Source of the DNA: Lottia gigantea
Lineage: Eukaryota > Mollusca > Gastropoda > Lottiidae
Assembly: GCF_000327385.1 (NCBI RefSeq)
Contig: NW_008708227.1
Coordinates: 264,573 to 328,572, forward strand
Length of the DNA: 64,000 nt
Direction of reading: 5' to 3'
A program made the position numbers and the translations under genes. Shown here one piece after another: positions 51,246 to 63,102 of this stretch (positions are counted from its first letter, which is position 1; every line of letters begins with the position of its first letter). The notes beneath the pieces were generated by a model. The model made no database searches, was not told the DNA's origin, and saw only the letters and a program-made list of their open reading frames with translations.

Positions 51246-52538
51246 AAGTACCTTTCATACTATTTTGCTTTGAACCAATTTTCTGCGTCTCATATCTAAA
51301 TGTGATCTTACAATTGATTTGAAAAGACGATGGTTGGAATTTATCGAAAGGACGTCTGGCAAATTCGATGTGTTTGAATGTTTGTTAAAACCATTTGAAA
51401 TACCATCATATTTCATATAAGAACAATGATTGTGGGAATTTCCGCATCTCTATATATTGGTCGTCAATTTCCAAATATTGGCTCTAAAAATGTGCTATTG
51501 AACACAAAAATACCATTTATTATAAGTTTGAACGAACCACAAAACAAAAAAGATTACAAATAAAAATTATTTTTTCAGTTGTATATAAAATTGCAGTTAC
51601 ATTCACTTTGTAAGTAGTGTTTTTGAACACTTGGGATTTATTCCCGTTCTGTGAAAGAGGCTATAGACGAAAAAGTCAAACATAAAAATATTGTCCTTTC
51701 AATTTCAATTAAAATGCTCTCAAATTAAGTGGTTTAAACTCGAAAAGAAACATACATCAATATTTATTTAATTCTACGATTCAAAATAAAACGACATTCG
51801 AAACTTTCATTAGTTTTTTGACGAATCAAGGTATTCTAATTGCATCTTACTTATTGTTAGGATTTATGACGTGACAATCTATTACACTTGAACACTACGC
51901 TACCTAAACATAAACTCCAACATTACATCACCAATTTCGTACCTTAAATATAGAAAAAAACAAGACTTAAAGGAGAAGCATTTATTGAGATCATCAAAAA
52001 CGCAGTCGCCAATCTTCAAATAGAGTGTTCAGAAGAGTAAAACTCCATTCAGTTCATTTCATTTTCCAAATGGGGTGTTTTTACCACCCTGTCCCCCTCT
52101 ACTTTCATTCGAAACCATAATTTGAATCGTTCTTGGATGTTCCAATTTTTTAAGACTATATTGCAGTATTCTATATTTGATAAAAGCATGAGTTTATCGA
52201 CATCTTAGATCGAACAAGAAAAAAGAAAAGGGATTTTACGTCCCACCTTTTTTCTTTGCGTCGTTCTAATGAGGCCAGCCGTCATGAAGTGTACTTAATT
52301 TATCTAAATTTTAAGATTTGACTAAATGAACAAAAAAAACGTAAATGACGACCCATATCAATAAATATGTAAAAATGTTGAAGAAAGATGAAGTCCACTG
52401 TATTAAGAAGATCGACTATCGCATGCAGTTTAGATTGTACAAAGTGAAAGATCATTAACACATCAATATACTTTGTTATCGAAAGACGGGTAAAGTTCCC
52501 ATTCCAAACTCGGACTTATTCTGAAAAGCAATACAGCA

Positions 52539-54180
52539 ATGGGCTTTAACAGTTTTGTCGTTTTTTCAGCCGTCGTGTCCATAACTATGGGAAACACACT
52601 GTTCTTCACCAAACCTTGTTTAGATTCTCCATCTGAACAACCATTCAAGACAATAAAAGGCATACACTGGGATATAGATTGTGCTCGGCAGTGTAAGCAT
52701 GAGTCTGAATGTATGTTCATGGCTTATAAATCGTCCGAGAACGTATGTCTCTTATTCAACAGTAACGTCCATATCAACGAGTCTGGCTGTACCGAGGGTG
52801 ATCTTCAACTCTTTCAAATGGTAAGTAAGAAATGTATGTTAACATTAAAAAATTAAAGAGTCTTTTTGACCAACAAGATCTTTCGTGTTTGGTTTCGTAC
52901 TACAGATTCGAATAGAAAGGGAGAAAATGAGTGATTTATGGACGCAGTGTGTGCGTCGATGAGACCTTGAGGTATTGCCGTGCCTTTTGATTATTTGAAA
53001 ATCATTAGTAAGTCACTAAAGGCTTTGATTACATTTCGGACAGCTGGTAGTGGGCGTATGTTACTTTGCCTGGAAAGCTATTTTTTCTGATTCAGCACGA
53101 AGAATTGGTCTGTGAACACGGATTTAAAAAAGATGATAAATGTAACTGTAGAGATAGTTATGTTGGAAAACGGTGTGAGAGGCTCATGGGAGGTATAATG
53201 TGTATCTTTTTTTTTATCTCGAAATCAATTTTATACAATGTTGATTAATCTAGATTTTTCGTCATTTGTACATCCTTTGCAATCACTTGCGCTCAATGAA
53301 CAGTAAGTGAAAAGTTTGAAGACTTACAAAATCAGAGGTTATTCAATCAGTCCATAGTTGTTCATACATAGCATGGATAATGACAAATTCTATGCTCTAA
53401 ATGGAGCAAACTTCTTCATGCAACAAATATAGAAGAATTCCGTCAGACTATGTTTGGTGATGACAAATATAGAGCTGAATTTTTTGTCAAATAGGGACCA
53501 CTAACGTCAATATAAATAAGAATATGACTGCTAATGATGTCTTACTTTTAATTTCAGATTGCTCAGAAGGTTATGAATCTGGGTTTTATGAAGATGAACA
53601 TGACACATTTTGGATAAAACCAAAACTGTCTGCCAGTCCTTTCCAAGTACACTGTTACATGGTGTCAGGGAAAACTTTCCTTCAGAAAAATTCGATTTGG
53701 CAAGCAACTGAATCATTCAATAAATCTTGGCAGGAATATGTCGATGGTTTTGGTGATTTGAACAAAAATCATTGGCTTGGTCTGCAACGAGTTTTTGAAA
53801 TTACTAACAGTCGGAACTACGACCTACATATCAATATCCATGCAAAACCTGAATATAACAACAAGACCATTATCTACCATAATTTCAAGATTTCGAATTC
53901 TGCATCGGGATTTCAACTTATTATTGACACGGCAGATGAGGTGTATCCATGGCCATTAGGAGACTGTCTCTCCGCACTGAACAACACAAAGTTCAGTACT
54001 CCGGATCAATCAGGCTGTGCTGCAGCCTTCCAGTCCGGATGGTGGTTTGATGCCAACTGTAGTGCTTGTAATGCTAATGGTAATATTGCTGAATATAGAA
54101 CAGAACGGGGTGCATTTTGGAATGCTGGTTTCCAAGGCGATACGGTCATTTATACAGAGATGACCTTATTGGCTGCTTAA
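52539..54180 (+). CDS. Secreted PAN/apple - EGF-like - fibrinogen C-terminal (FReD) protein, 333 aa
   Basis: Fibrinogen-related secreted protein, probably a carbohydrate- or pathogen-binding lectin-type molecule. Exons 52539-52820, 53096-53192 and 53558-54180 join in phase. Residues 1-20 form a signal peptide (MGFNSFVVFSAVVSI). Residues 25-94 are PAN/apple-like with Cys pairs (DCARQCKHESECMFMAY, NVCLLF). Exon 2 encodes a short EGF-like module with four Cys (CEHG...KCNCRDSYVGKRCE). Exon 3 is the FReD, starting DCSEGYESGFY, with the core WQEYVDGFGDLNKNHWLGLQ and the end GCAAAFQSGWWFDANCSACN. The calcium-loop region before that Cys reads FSTPDQSG and lacks the usual DxD(N) acidic pattern, so calcium binding may be lost. 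FREP-like proteins of this sort are common in molluscs, usually with other N-terminal domains. Complete, with stop TAA. Confidence 0.92.
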
Positions 54181-55584
54181 TATCTCTAGACAACAGACCC
54201 AAATTACCATTATAAGATAAATGACTGCACCCAGAACTGCATTTGGCTATTAAACTATTCCGGCGGTAGATCTTTTTAGTAGTTTGATATTTTTGATTCA
54301 CGTTGTGAAGTTCTTATAAGTACCAAACTCATTCTAACTTTGTTTTGATATTAGTGCATTAAGTAGCCCTATTAGTTTAGCAGTAGAAATATTTCTCAGC
54401 TTCTTTTTCTTAGGATAAAACATACAAATTTTAATTCAAATTGATCTATAATAATTTACAACTTTTGTTTTGGTATTTCAAATGTTGTATATATACATAG
54501 CAGATGATAATTTGTTCACTGTGAGATAACTCGTGATCAGTTCAATCTGTTCTAAAACTGTACAATTGGGCATGCCTCTGCATCAAATAGGCTGAACACA
54601 ATTGTGTCTATATCGTTCTAATAATGAATTATAGGTCTATTGGCGAATAATTGGTCACGTCCTTGGTTTTCATTTACTTTAACAAAGGTGATAACGGATA
54701 ACCAGAGTTTGAACTGCTTTTAATTCTGAAGTAGTTTCTATCTATGAAATTAAATATATTGGCACTTTACACATTGTTTTGAACATCATGGTCTTTATTT
54801 ATTAAATTTGAATATTATCAATAAATGAAACTATTTTTGTGGCAATCTCAGACGACAAGGAAATGCGAACGGTGAAAATGGAGGAGCAGATTTGTCAAGA
54901 TATAAATTGATTTTTTTTAAAGTTCTACAGTTGACTTGGCATCTTAATAATAAACAACACAGTTTTGATATTAAAATATGGTTTCCTTTACTCAAGCATA
55001 TTTTGCAATAAATACAATTACGTCAATTTCAATTGTCAAAATAAAATAAAACCGTTCCAGTGACTGCAAAAAATCAATTTGGCATCTGTTTCTATGTTAA
55101 ATCACGAAATTCAACCTTCAATACGTTTCTGGACAAAAATTCACTATATATCATGACCATGAAAATATTGAGCAAGCCAAACTGAAAGTAGACCACTACA
55201 TTTTATCAACATCCGCATGACTGTCACTGCACACAAAACGTCTATATTTAAAATTATTCTGTCACATGAAAATCTCTCATATTCTCACAAAATCGAAAGA
55301 AAATGCAATTTCAAAAATCAACGATTGTTATAAGTAACTGACGATAATATCTCGAGAAATCTGCTCAATCGACAGATTTAATTGCCCTGAAAAATCGCAC
55401 TTTCCACATTTGACTTTTTTCAAGCTAAAATCACATCGTGTCTTCTATCTGATCAGTCGGAATCTGGGCCCATCTGGATAGATCGCATTTATATTGGCAG
55501 TCGGTCAGTTTTGCGATATAAAACAACTTCTGGTTAGTATAAGATGTGTGTGTATTAAATAAAAATTTAGTCTGTCCTGTGTCT

Positions 55585-55823
55585 ATTTAAAAGGATAGTA
55601 AAGAAGTTTTCTAAATTCTGTATGTGTATCGGGGACACTGATAGCAACAATTTGCCCCATTTTTATTTTCTCTGTGATTCCTGCAATTCTACTAAAACTC
55701 GGTAAGTCCTCTAGGATAAAGAATATTTTGCGATTAGTTATGTCATCAACACTTAGTTTTAGTGAAATTGTAGAAACCACAAACGTCTGATTGCAAATTG
55801 ATGCTTTCGGTGTCCCTGATACC
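55585..55823. mobile_element. TGTATCGGGGACA-type MITE, full copy
   Basis: Left end ATGTGTATCGGGGACACTG, right end ATGCTTTCGGTGTCCCTGAT, with inner inverted halves CTACTAAAACTCGG and CACTTAGTTTTAGTG. The longer outer flank AAGGATAGTAAAGAAG matches other copies. An overlapping 98-aa ORF is an artefact. Confidence 0.75.
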
Positions 55824-56159
55824 CATTCTATTTTTACTTTCTCGTCCAGTTTCCCCTGCATCTCGCCTTTTTTGCCCACTTTCTCTAGTCTTAGGGCTGT
55901 TTTCGTTACTTTGTACTCTGCTATCCTGGGTAGAGACTTCCATAGATACTAAATAGATAATATGATAGGCTACACGTATTTAAAGACGTTGTTCGGCTTA
56001 CGATAATTGAGTAAGATTAAACAACAGCTGCTTTATAGGTGTCGGAAAATACCCACGCAAACAAAAATTTCCAGCCGGTTAATTTTGACTATTTTGTATT
56101 AAGAGCTCTCTTTAAAGTTTCTTCCTTTAGTGGCTATCTCCTGATATTCCCATTTAATC

Positions 56160-56365
56160 TAAGGAATTAAAAGGACAAGTGCGCCATTTTGGGAGGTTGA
56201 TTTTAATCATGAATATATGTAAATTGCCTTCAGACGTACTAGAAAAGTACGAAAATCGCATAATTCCTTTAAAAAAAGTTCGAAATTTTACCTACATTTT
56301 AACATTCACTATTACTGATTGGCTTACCTAAAGAAAAATCAGTTTCTGAGATTCGAGTATTATTT
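56160..56365 (+). repeat. Dispersed repeat, copy 2
   Basis: Counterpart of 45690-45970: GCGCCATTTTGG, then GTACGAAAATCGC, ACTGATTGGCTTACC and CAGTTTCTGAGA in the same order. It abuts the foldback at 56381, so the two may be nested or adjacent insertions. Confidence 0.5.
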
Positions 56366-56380
56366 GTGAAAAAATAATAA

Positions 56381-56640
56381 CCTATCTGTCCCTTGAATGT
56401 TATCATGTCAAATTGCGCAACAAGGGCCTTTATCGACCTACAAAGATCAACGTATCCTAGTTATTTATACTAGAATAACAAGGTTAAAAATATTGCTATT
56501 CATTTTTAAACTGTATGTTGTATATAGAATATAACATACAGTTAACACATGAATAGCAATATTTTACAGTACGCTACGATAGGTCGGTAAAGGCCCTTGT
56601 TGCGAAATTGGACATAATAACATTCAAGGGACAAGTAGGT
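56381..56640. mobile_element. Long-armed foldback element, 260 bp
   Basis: Arms of about 75 bp are near-identical inverted copies (GTCCCTTGAATGTTAT against ATAACATTCAAGGGAC; GCAACAAGGGCCTTTA against TAAAGGCCCTTGTTGC). Inner segments AATATTGCTATTCAT and ATGAATAGCAATATT also pair, so nearly the whole element is a palindrome. Few mismatches imply recent origin or conversion. Confidence 0.85.
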
Positions 56641-57380
56641 GATTCATTTGATCGAGACTACTACATTTGAATGACTCTCAAGGAAATAAAAGTAATTCAA
56701 ATGAAACAGGACATATTTTTTATGGGACAACATAGGTAATGCGTAATTTGTCAATAAAGGTATGGATATACAAGGATAATATGTAAGAAATGATATGGGA
56801 TGATTATACTACAATGTTCACATAAATAGGTAAGTTGTTCTATGTTGGTAAAGGTCGTACATTTAGTACTTCATAAAAAGGTCAATAACTCGAATTTAAA
56901 TCAAATTTAACATTTAGAGTTACATACATTTATTTGTGTTAGTAAAGCCATTCGATAATCCACTTCTATTAGGACGAGTAGTCCTATGAACTATGACATT
57001 CTTAAAGGAAGGCCTACATTCTTAAGCAGGACAAATATTTTCTCCATAAGTGATTTCAAGGTTTGAAAGCAAACAGCTATTATAGAATAAATTCTTACAG
57101 CTTTTGTCATCGGCGATTAGGTATTATTTCTTTTATTGGTTCTTCAAAAACTTACATTTCGTATATTTGAAAAAAGGATTTACCAAATTTCTTTTAATAT
57201 ATGGCTGCCATCGTTTCAATGATTTATATATTTTTGCCTTGTTATTCGAAGGTGTTAAGTTATAGCCTCGTAAACAACCTTCAGAATGAGTATGAGACAT
57301 ATTTCTATCCAATTTGGCCTTTATTTTGCTAATCCATTATAAGTTTCCAACACAAAAAAAGGTTTACCTGAAAATGATTT

Positions 57381-57675
57381 AACTAGGTTTTCTGAAGAAA
57401 AAAAATTGTGTATCGGGGACACTGATAGCACCAATTTGCAGCATTCCAATTTGGAGTCTAATGTCTGTGGTTTCTGCAATTCCACTTAAAATTAGTGTTT
57501 TATGACGTCACTAATTGCGGAGGGCCGTATGTGAAAAAGCATATTTTATGATTAGTGACGACATCAAACACTTAGTTTTAGTGCAAATGCAGGAACCACA
57601 GACGTCTTATTAAGAATTGGAAAGATTTAAATTGATGCTAAAAGCGTCCCAATACACATAAAACCTAGATTTAAG
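57381..57675. mobile_element. TGTATCGGGGACA-type MITE, full copy (reference)
   Basis: About 290 bp, palindromic. Ends TGTGTATCGGGGACACTG and CGTCCCAATACACATA, then GCACCAATTTGCAGC against AAATTGATGCTAA, CTGTGGTTTCTGCAATTCC against GGAACCACAGACG, and TTTTATGACGTCACTAAT against ATTAGTGACGACATCAAA. The centre is GCGGAGGGCCGTATG. No ORF. Six copies of the family are recognised in the window. Confidence 0.8.
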
Positions 57676-58602
57676 TTTAGTCTAGATCGTTTTTCCATCT
57701 TACAAAAAAAGACTTTAGTTTGAGTTATTGCCCTTTTAAAACTTAAAAAATGTCACTAGCACAGATTCACATAGTTCTAGGCTGATTTTGATGAAACGTC
57801 GGTGTTTTTTTATCACTCAAAGAAGAACCTTATCAAATAGCTGTAGAAACACTCAAGAGTGAGTGTGACTGAAGGTTAAAGAAATGGCCAAATTTAATAT
57901 ACACATACATGCATTAAATCAATTGAAAATGAATTTCATTCTATAAATTCAATATAGTTTCTTTCACAAAGCAAGTCAAAGGGGATATGACATAAGTTAA
58001 AATCAGAACATAACAAAGTGTTCCAGCTATACACTTTAAAAAAACCTCGACAGTTGCAAAATTTCTCTCAATGCTCACTCAATCGTGTAATCAATCTTAA
58101 ATAATTATGTAAATTAGTAGAATATCATGCATTTAATAGTTCTATTCGTGGTGTTATAAATCGTAGGTTTTCAATTGCAAGGTGGGGACATTTGTACCTT
58201 GTGTCACAGCCAGTCACATGCTATGAAAAATATAAACTTTCAAACTACAATATAATATACAGTACATCTCATATGATGACTACACTATACACAGCCTAAA
58301 TTAACATTGTCTAGGAGTACTCAGAGAATTATTACTATCAAACTATGTGAGAACGTGCCTGGTATCCAATCATAGATACGCTTTCGATATCTGGGGACAT
58401 CATTTTCATGCTGTTCGATTTGGAACTAATACAAAAACGGGTTGAAAACCACTGTTATAAATAGTTCTACCAACCAAAAGGATATTTAAATAACCTATTT
58501 CGACAGGTTGTATTTGGTGATATCACAATGAATATTCTATGTAAGGATAATTTATATATTTTGTTTGTTTTCAGAAAAAAGTATTAATTGATAAGTTTGA
58601 AA

Positions 58603-61600
58603 ATGAATGGTTTATATTGTATATTTTTGTGGGCCTTATTGAGTTATGGTGAGTACATTCTTCACAAGTCCAAATAAACTAAAACTATATCTGTATCTGT
58701 ATCTTTTACAAGAAATACTGCGTCTTAAAATGGACATAAAATTCACAAACTTAGTTCACAAACATATATATTTATCAGTTGGACTGACCAGGGGCCAAAA
58801 CTAAAGAAAATAATCTCTATATAAGACGATATAGAAGCATGTTTCAAAATAACTTCGTTTAATAGCTTATGGATTATCCACTGATGAACAAAGACTCATT
58901 TTAACCAAGTTCAAAAATCAAATTTTTTGGTCAACCGAAGAGGTAGTATATCTTTAATTAACAGGCCTTAATTTGTATTGATAGCCGTAAAAAGGGGATT
59001 CCTGTAAACTGCTATTCGTGACAAATACACGTCTGGATTTAAAAAAAAATCTATGTTATAAAACGTATATTTTATGGTTTATAGGGTATGGTGAAAGATA
59101 TTTAAAATGTAAGGAAACATACAAAATGGATAAAGAACTAATCTATGACAATGAAGCAGTTATCCTTAATCTTCCTGATACNAGAACAGAAGATAAAATG
59201 TAATATAATGTCTTTATTTCCTTTTTTTGATTCTGTATATCATATGTTTTATTGAACATCATGATATAGGCTATAAATGTATAAATATTTTGACAAGAAT
59301 ATTTTAAATTTTCAAAGTTTTACTATAACCTTGTTTGTGTCAATCACAATGCTGCTAGAGCAATTGATGAAATTGTGCACCTTTCTACTTTTATATTTTT
59401 AGAAATCAGAATTGTCATTGGCGAATTGGTAATGGTTCATTTCGTATTATTTTTGAAGAATTTAATATGTTTGATTCTGTGAATTGTAACTTAGAGTCTT
59501 TACAAATCGAGTTTCCAGGTAAAATTTGAATTATTTTTTTATCAAGAAAGTTATTATTTTCTAAACAGATTATCAATCTAGATACTGGAAGGGATGTAGA
59601 TCAATCTAGATACTGTAAGGGATGTAAATCAATCTAGATATTGTAAGGGATGTAGATCAATCTTGATATTGTAAGGGATGTAAATCAATCTAGATATTGT
59701 AAGGAATGTAGATCAATCTAGATATTGTAAGGGATGTAAATCAATCTAGATATCGTAAGGGATGTAAATCAATCTAGATATTGTAAGGGATGTAAATCAA
59801 TCTAGATATTTTAAGGGATGTAAATCAATCTAGATATTGTAAGGGATGTAGATCAATCTAGATATTGTAAGGGATGTAAATCAATCTAGATATTGTAAGG
59901 GATGTAAATCTGGAAATTGAAATTAATGTAGATCAATCTAGACGAAGTAAAGGATATCGATCGATCTGGACTCTAAGAATAAGCCGTGCAATAGATGATT
60001 TTCTTTTAACTTTCAGATTATAACCCAACCAAATCTATGACATTCTGTGGAACATCTTATCCTAAAGAGCTACAATTGCACTATACAGATTACATCAATA
60101 TTGTGTACTCTTGGCTGAAACCTAGCAAGAAACCTGTTAGAATTATCATTAGAAAAAGTAAGTCCATATTATTACAAACTGTGATCATATTGTTAGTGTA
60201 ACTTACGGTGATCATCTTTCATTGCTAACTTGCACTGCTTTGTAAGTAAGGAATATTATATATCATTATAACTTATCCAACTGTAATTGTTTATGTATTT
60301 ATAACAATCTGTTATTGCATCCTTTTGAATATGATTATAGTTGTAATACTCTTTAAACTATCTGAAACTGTAACTTATTGTTCCATCTGTATCATAATGT
60401 AACTGTAATTTTGTTACCTTTTAATTTTGAATCCGAAACAATAACGGAATATTGGAACTGTATAATTGGTTATTTTCATAGCGGACCAGCACACGCCAGA
60501 AATACGTAAATTAAATGTAAGCGCAACACCAATGTACATGTATTCTCCAGGTTATCCTGATAAGTATTACAAGTAAGTCAAAGTCTTAATCTGGGTAGAT
60601 TTAAGCAAGGGTTAACTGTATCACTAAAGACTCGATTAGGCCAACCACATTTCTTTCAATTACCCTTCGTAGAAATATTATGGTGGCATTGCTGTCAAAA
60701 CAAAATCTGTAATCAACACGTCGAATGATCCGCTAGATTAGATCGAGTTTTTTTTAATAAAAAATGCGTTCAAACTTATAAGAGATAGGTAACCTATGAT
60801 GAATTAAACTGTCAAGTGAGCGTAAAAATCTTTCAACAAATTATCTACGGCAGTCAGGTGGATGAGAGACCCGGATAAAGTAAAACATGACTGCTTACCG
60901 TTACCTCTGAGCTCTTGAAAATGGGTTGAAAAATGTTATTAATCAGTCGTATGAAGGGTCATTTCTGCCTATTATAACCTAATTTTATTTCTATTATAGG
61001 GATTTAGACGTGGATTGGATGTTGACTGCAAATGATCCTAAAAAAAGAATTATGTTAGAATTTCTAATGCTGAATTTAGAAGATAATGTGCAATGTCAAA
61101 ATGATTTTATACAAGTAAAAGGAGGTAAGTTAATATTGTAAGATATGTAGATCAATCTAGATATTGTAATGGTTATAGATCACTGTAGATATTTTAATGG
61201 ATGTAGATCACTCTATATTGTAAGGTATGTAGATCAATCTAGATAATATTGTAATGTATGTAGATCAAAAATAGATATTGTAAGGTTGTAGGTCAGTCTG
61301 AATAATGTATGTGATGTAGATCAATCTAGATATTGTAAGGGACGTAGACCTATGCAGATATTGTAAGGTAAGTATAGTATATCAATCTAGACACTGAAAT
61401 GGATGGATGTAGATCAACCTAAATACTGTAAGGGATGCAGATCAATTTAGAATTGTAAGGGATGTAGATCAATCTAGATACTGTAGGGGGTGTGAATCAA
61501 TCTAGATACTGTAAGGGGTGTAAATCAATCTAGATACTGGAAGGGATGTAAATTAATCAATCTGTAAGTGATGTAGATCAATCTAGATACTGTAAGGGGT

Positions 61601-62699
61601 GTTGATCAATCTAGATACTGGAAGGGATGTAGATCAATCTAATATTGTAAGGAATGTAGATCAATCTAGATATTGTAATTGATGTAGATTATTCTAGATA
61701 CTGTAAGGGATGTAGATCAATCTAGATATTGAAAAGGATATAGATATATCTCGATATTGTAAGGGATGTAAATCAATCTAAATATTATAAGGGATTTAGA
61801 TCAATCTAGATATTGTAAGGATGTAAATCAATCTAGATACTGGAAGGGATGTAAATCAATCTAGATATTGTAAGGGATGTAAATCAATCTAGATATTGTA
61901 AGGTGTGTAGATCAATCTAGATATTGTAAGGGATGTAAATCAATCTAGATATTGTAAGGGATGTAGATCAATCTAGATATTGTAAGGGATTTAGATCAAT
62001 CTTGATATTGTAAGGGATGTAGATCAATCTAGATTTTGTAGGGGATGTAGATCAAGCTAGATATTGTAAGGAATGTAGATCAATCTAGATATTGTAAGGG
62101 ATGTAGATCAATTTAGGTATTGTAAGGGATTTAGATCAATCTAGATATTGTAAGGGATGTAGATCAATCTAGATATTGTAAGGGATGTAGATCAATCTAG
62201 ATATTGTAAGGGTGTAGATCAATCTAGATATTGTAAGGGATGTAAATCAATCTAGATATTGTAAGGGATGTAGATCAATCTAGATATTGTAAGGGATGTA
62301 GATCAATCTAGATATTGTAAGGGATGTACATCTTTTCTTCAACGGAAACTTACAGTTACTAAAAGATTTGTCGCTATAATACTTTCTTTCAGCTCAACTA
62401 AATAAACTTGTAGATAAGAATGCATCTTTCATCAACGTAGACTTCCAGACTGATGCGACTGAGTTTTACTTTAATTAAATCAAATGGCCTTTTCTTCAAA
62501 AATACAATGTGTGATATTATACATTTTTGGATTAAAATTTCAAAATTCATTTTAGATAATACGAATTTCCTAACATGTGGTCATAAATCAAAACATGTGG
62601 TTGCATTAAATGATTCAAGAGTTAATGTAACATTTAAAACGAATAGTTTTGAAGAAAATGATGGTTTTGTGTTCAGATATTATACAGAACCTTATCCTG
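58603..62699 (+). CDS. Secreted CUB-domain protein, 5' part (gene continues past the window)
   Basis: Exons 58603-58648, 59085-59199, 59403-59518, 60017-60157, 60482-60572, 61000-61124 and 62556-62699 join in phase to 259 codons plus one base, with an open donor at 62699. Exon 1 is a signal peptide (MNGLYCIFLWALLSYG). CUB 1 spans about residues 17-140: Cys in YLKCKETYK, then CHWRIGNGSFRIIFEEFNMF, a Cys pair, and IEFPDYNPTKSMTFCG. CUB 2 starts at SPGYPDKYYKDLDVDWML, with CQNDFIQVKGG and CGHKSKHV, and closes with VNVTFKTNSFEENDGFVFRY. CUB domains mediate extracellular protein or glycan binding, often with calcium; the partner is unknown. One N at 59182 leaves a Thr codon unaffected. Further domains are likely beyond the window. 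Confidence 0.85.
59571..59960. repeat. 28-bp minisatellite in CUB-gene intron 3
   Basis: Unit GTAAGGGATGTAGATCAATC plus TAGATATT, about 13 copies, with GTAGATC or GTAAATC variants. Same unit as the array in intron 6 of the gene (61128-62330). Confidence 0.93.
61128..62330. repeat. 28-bp minisatellite in CUB-gene intron 6
   Basis: About 42 units of the same 28-bp sequence as the intron 3 array. The 5' third is diverged with length changes; the 3' part (from about 61800) is nearly uniform, so growth was recent at the 3' side. It begins directly after the exon 6 donor. Confidence 0.94.
62393..62478 (+). other. Candidate alternative 3' exon of the CUB gene
   Basis: Good acceptor (TTTCTTTCAG) and phase 1 entry matching exon 6. 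Encodes 27 residues (QLNKLVDKNASFINVDFQTD and a few more), then TAA. The segment resembles the end of the CUB 2 second half (VNVTFKT), so it may be a decayed duplicate exon or an alternative end giving a truncated secreted form. Exon 6 also joins in phase directly to 62556. Confidence 0.4.
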
Positions 62700-63102
62700 G
62701 TGAGTTTCCATCTTATTTCCAGTTTATTTCAATTCTCAGTAGCCATTTATATTGTTTTCATACTCCATGCGATTCCAATTATTCTAAGCAATGACACTGT
62801 TTTGCCAAATGAATAATTACTGTTGATAAAATAAGCCAATAAAATATTCGACCCTTTTTGATTTGATGCACTCGCTGTGGAATTGTTGAATTATGTTTAT
62901 TTACATACCACATAGGAGTGATATGTAAATGTATATGTTGCTATAAAGAGATTGCATGTTATGTTTGAATTTTAGAAAATAGAAAAACCTGGGTAAGCAT
63001 GAAATTGGCATTTAATTACATATGACATATATGTCACGCATTCAATCCTTATTCCAATTGGAATACAAAACTGTACAAACAATAAGTGATAATATTTGTA
63101 CC

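Larger units (their letters stand above)
47966..52538. other. Intergenic, about 4.6 kb, no confident gene
   Basis: Contains a partial MITE (49450-49600) and a short periodic stretch at 51058-51245 with repeated ATTGGTCAC/ATTGATCAC motifs. The ORF at 49036-49311 (91 aa) starts with MVRDGKTRPYFMDFF and is the only one with a protein-like start, but it has no domain or splice support. Confidence 0.45.
54181..58602. other. Intergenic, about 4.4 kb, MITE-rich
   Basis: No gene supported. Contains two near-complete copies of the TGTATCGGGGACA-type MITE, a long-armed foldback and a dispersed repeat, each listed separately; the rest (54200-55580 and 57680-58600) shows nothing. AATAAA motifs near 54820 and 54950 may serve the FReD gene. 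Confidence 0.5.

Noticed and set aside
55583-55943. Overlapping 98-aa and 65-aa minus-strand ORFs
   Set aside because: Largely inside a non-coding MITE copy.
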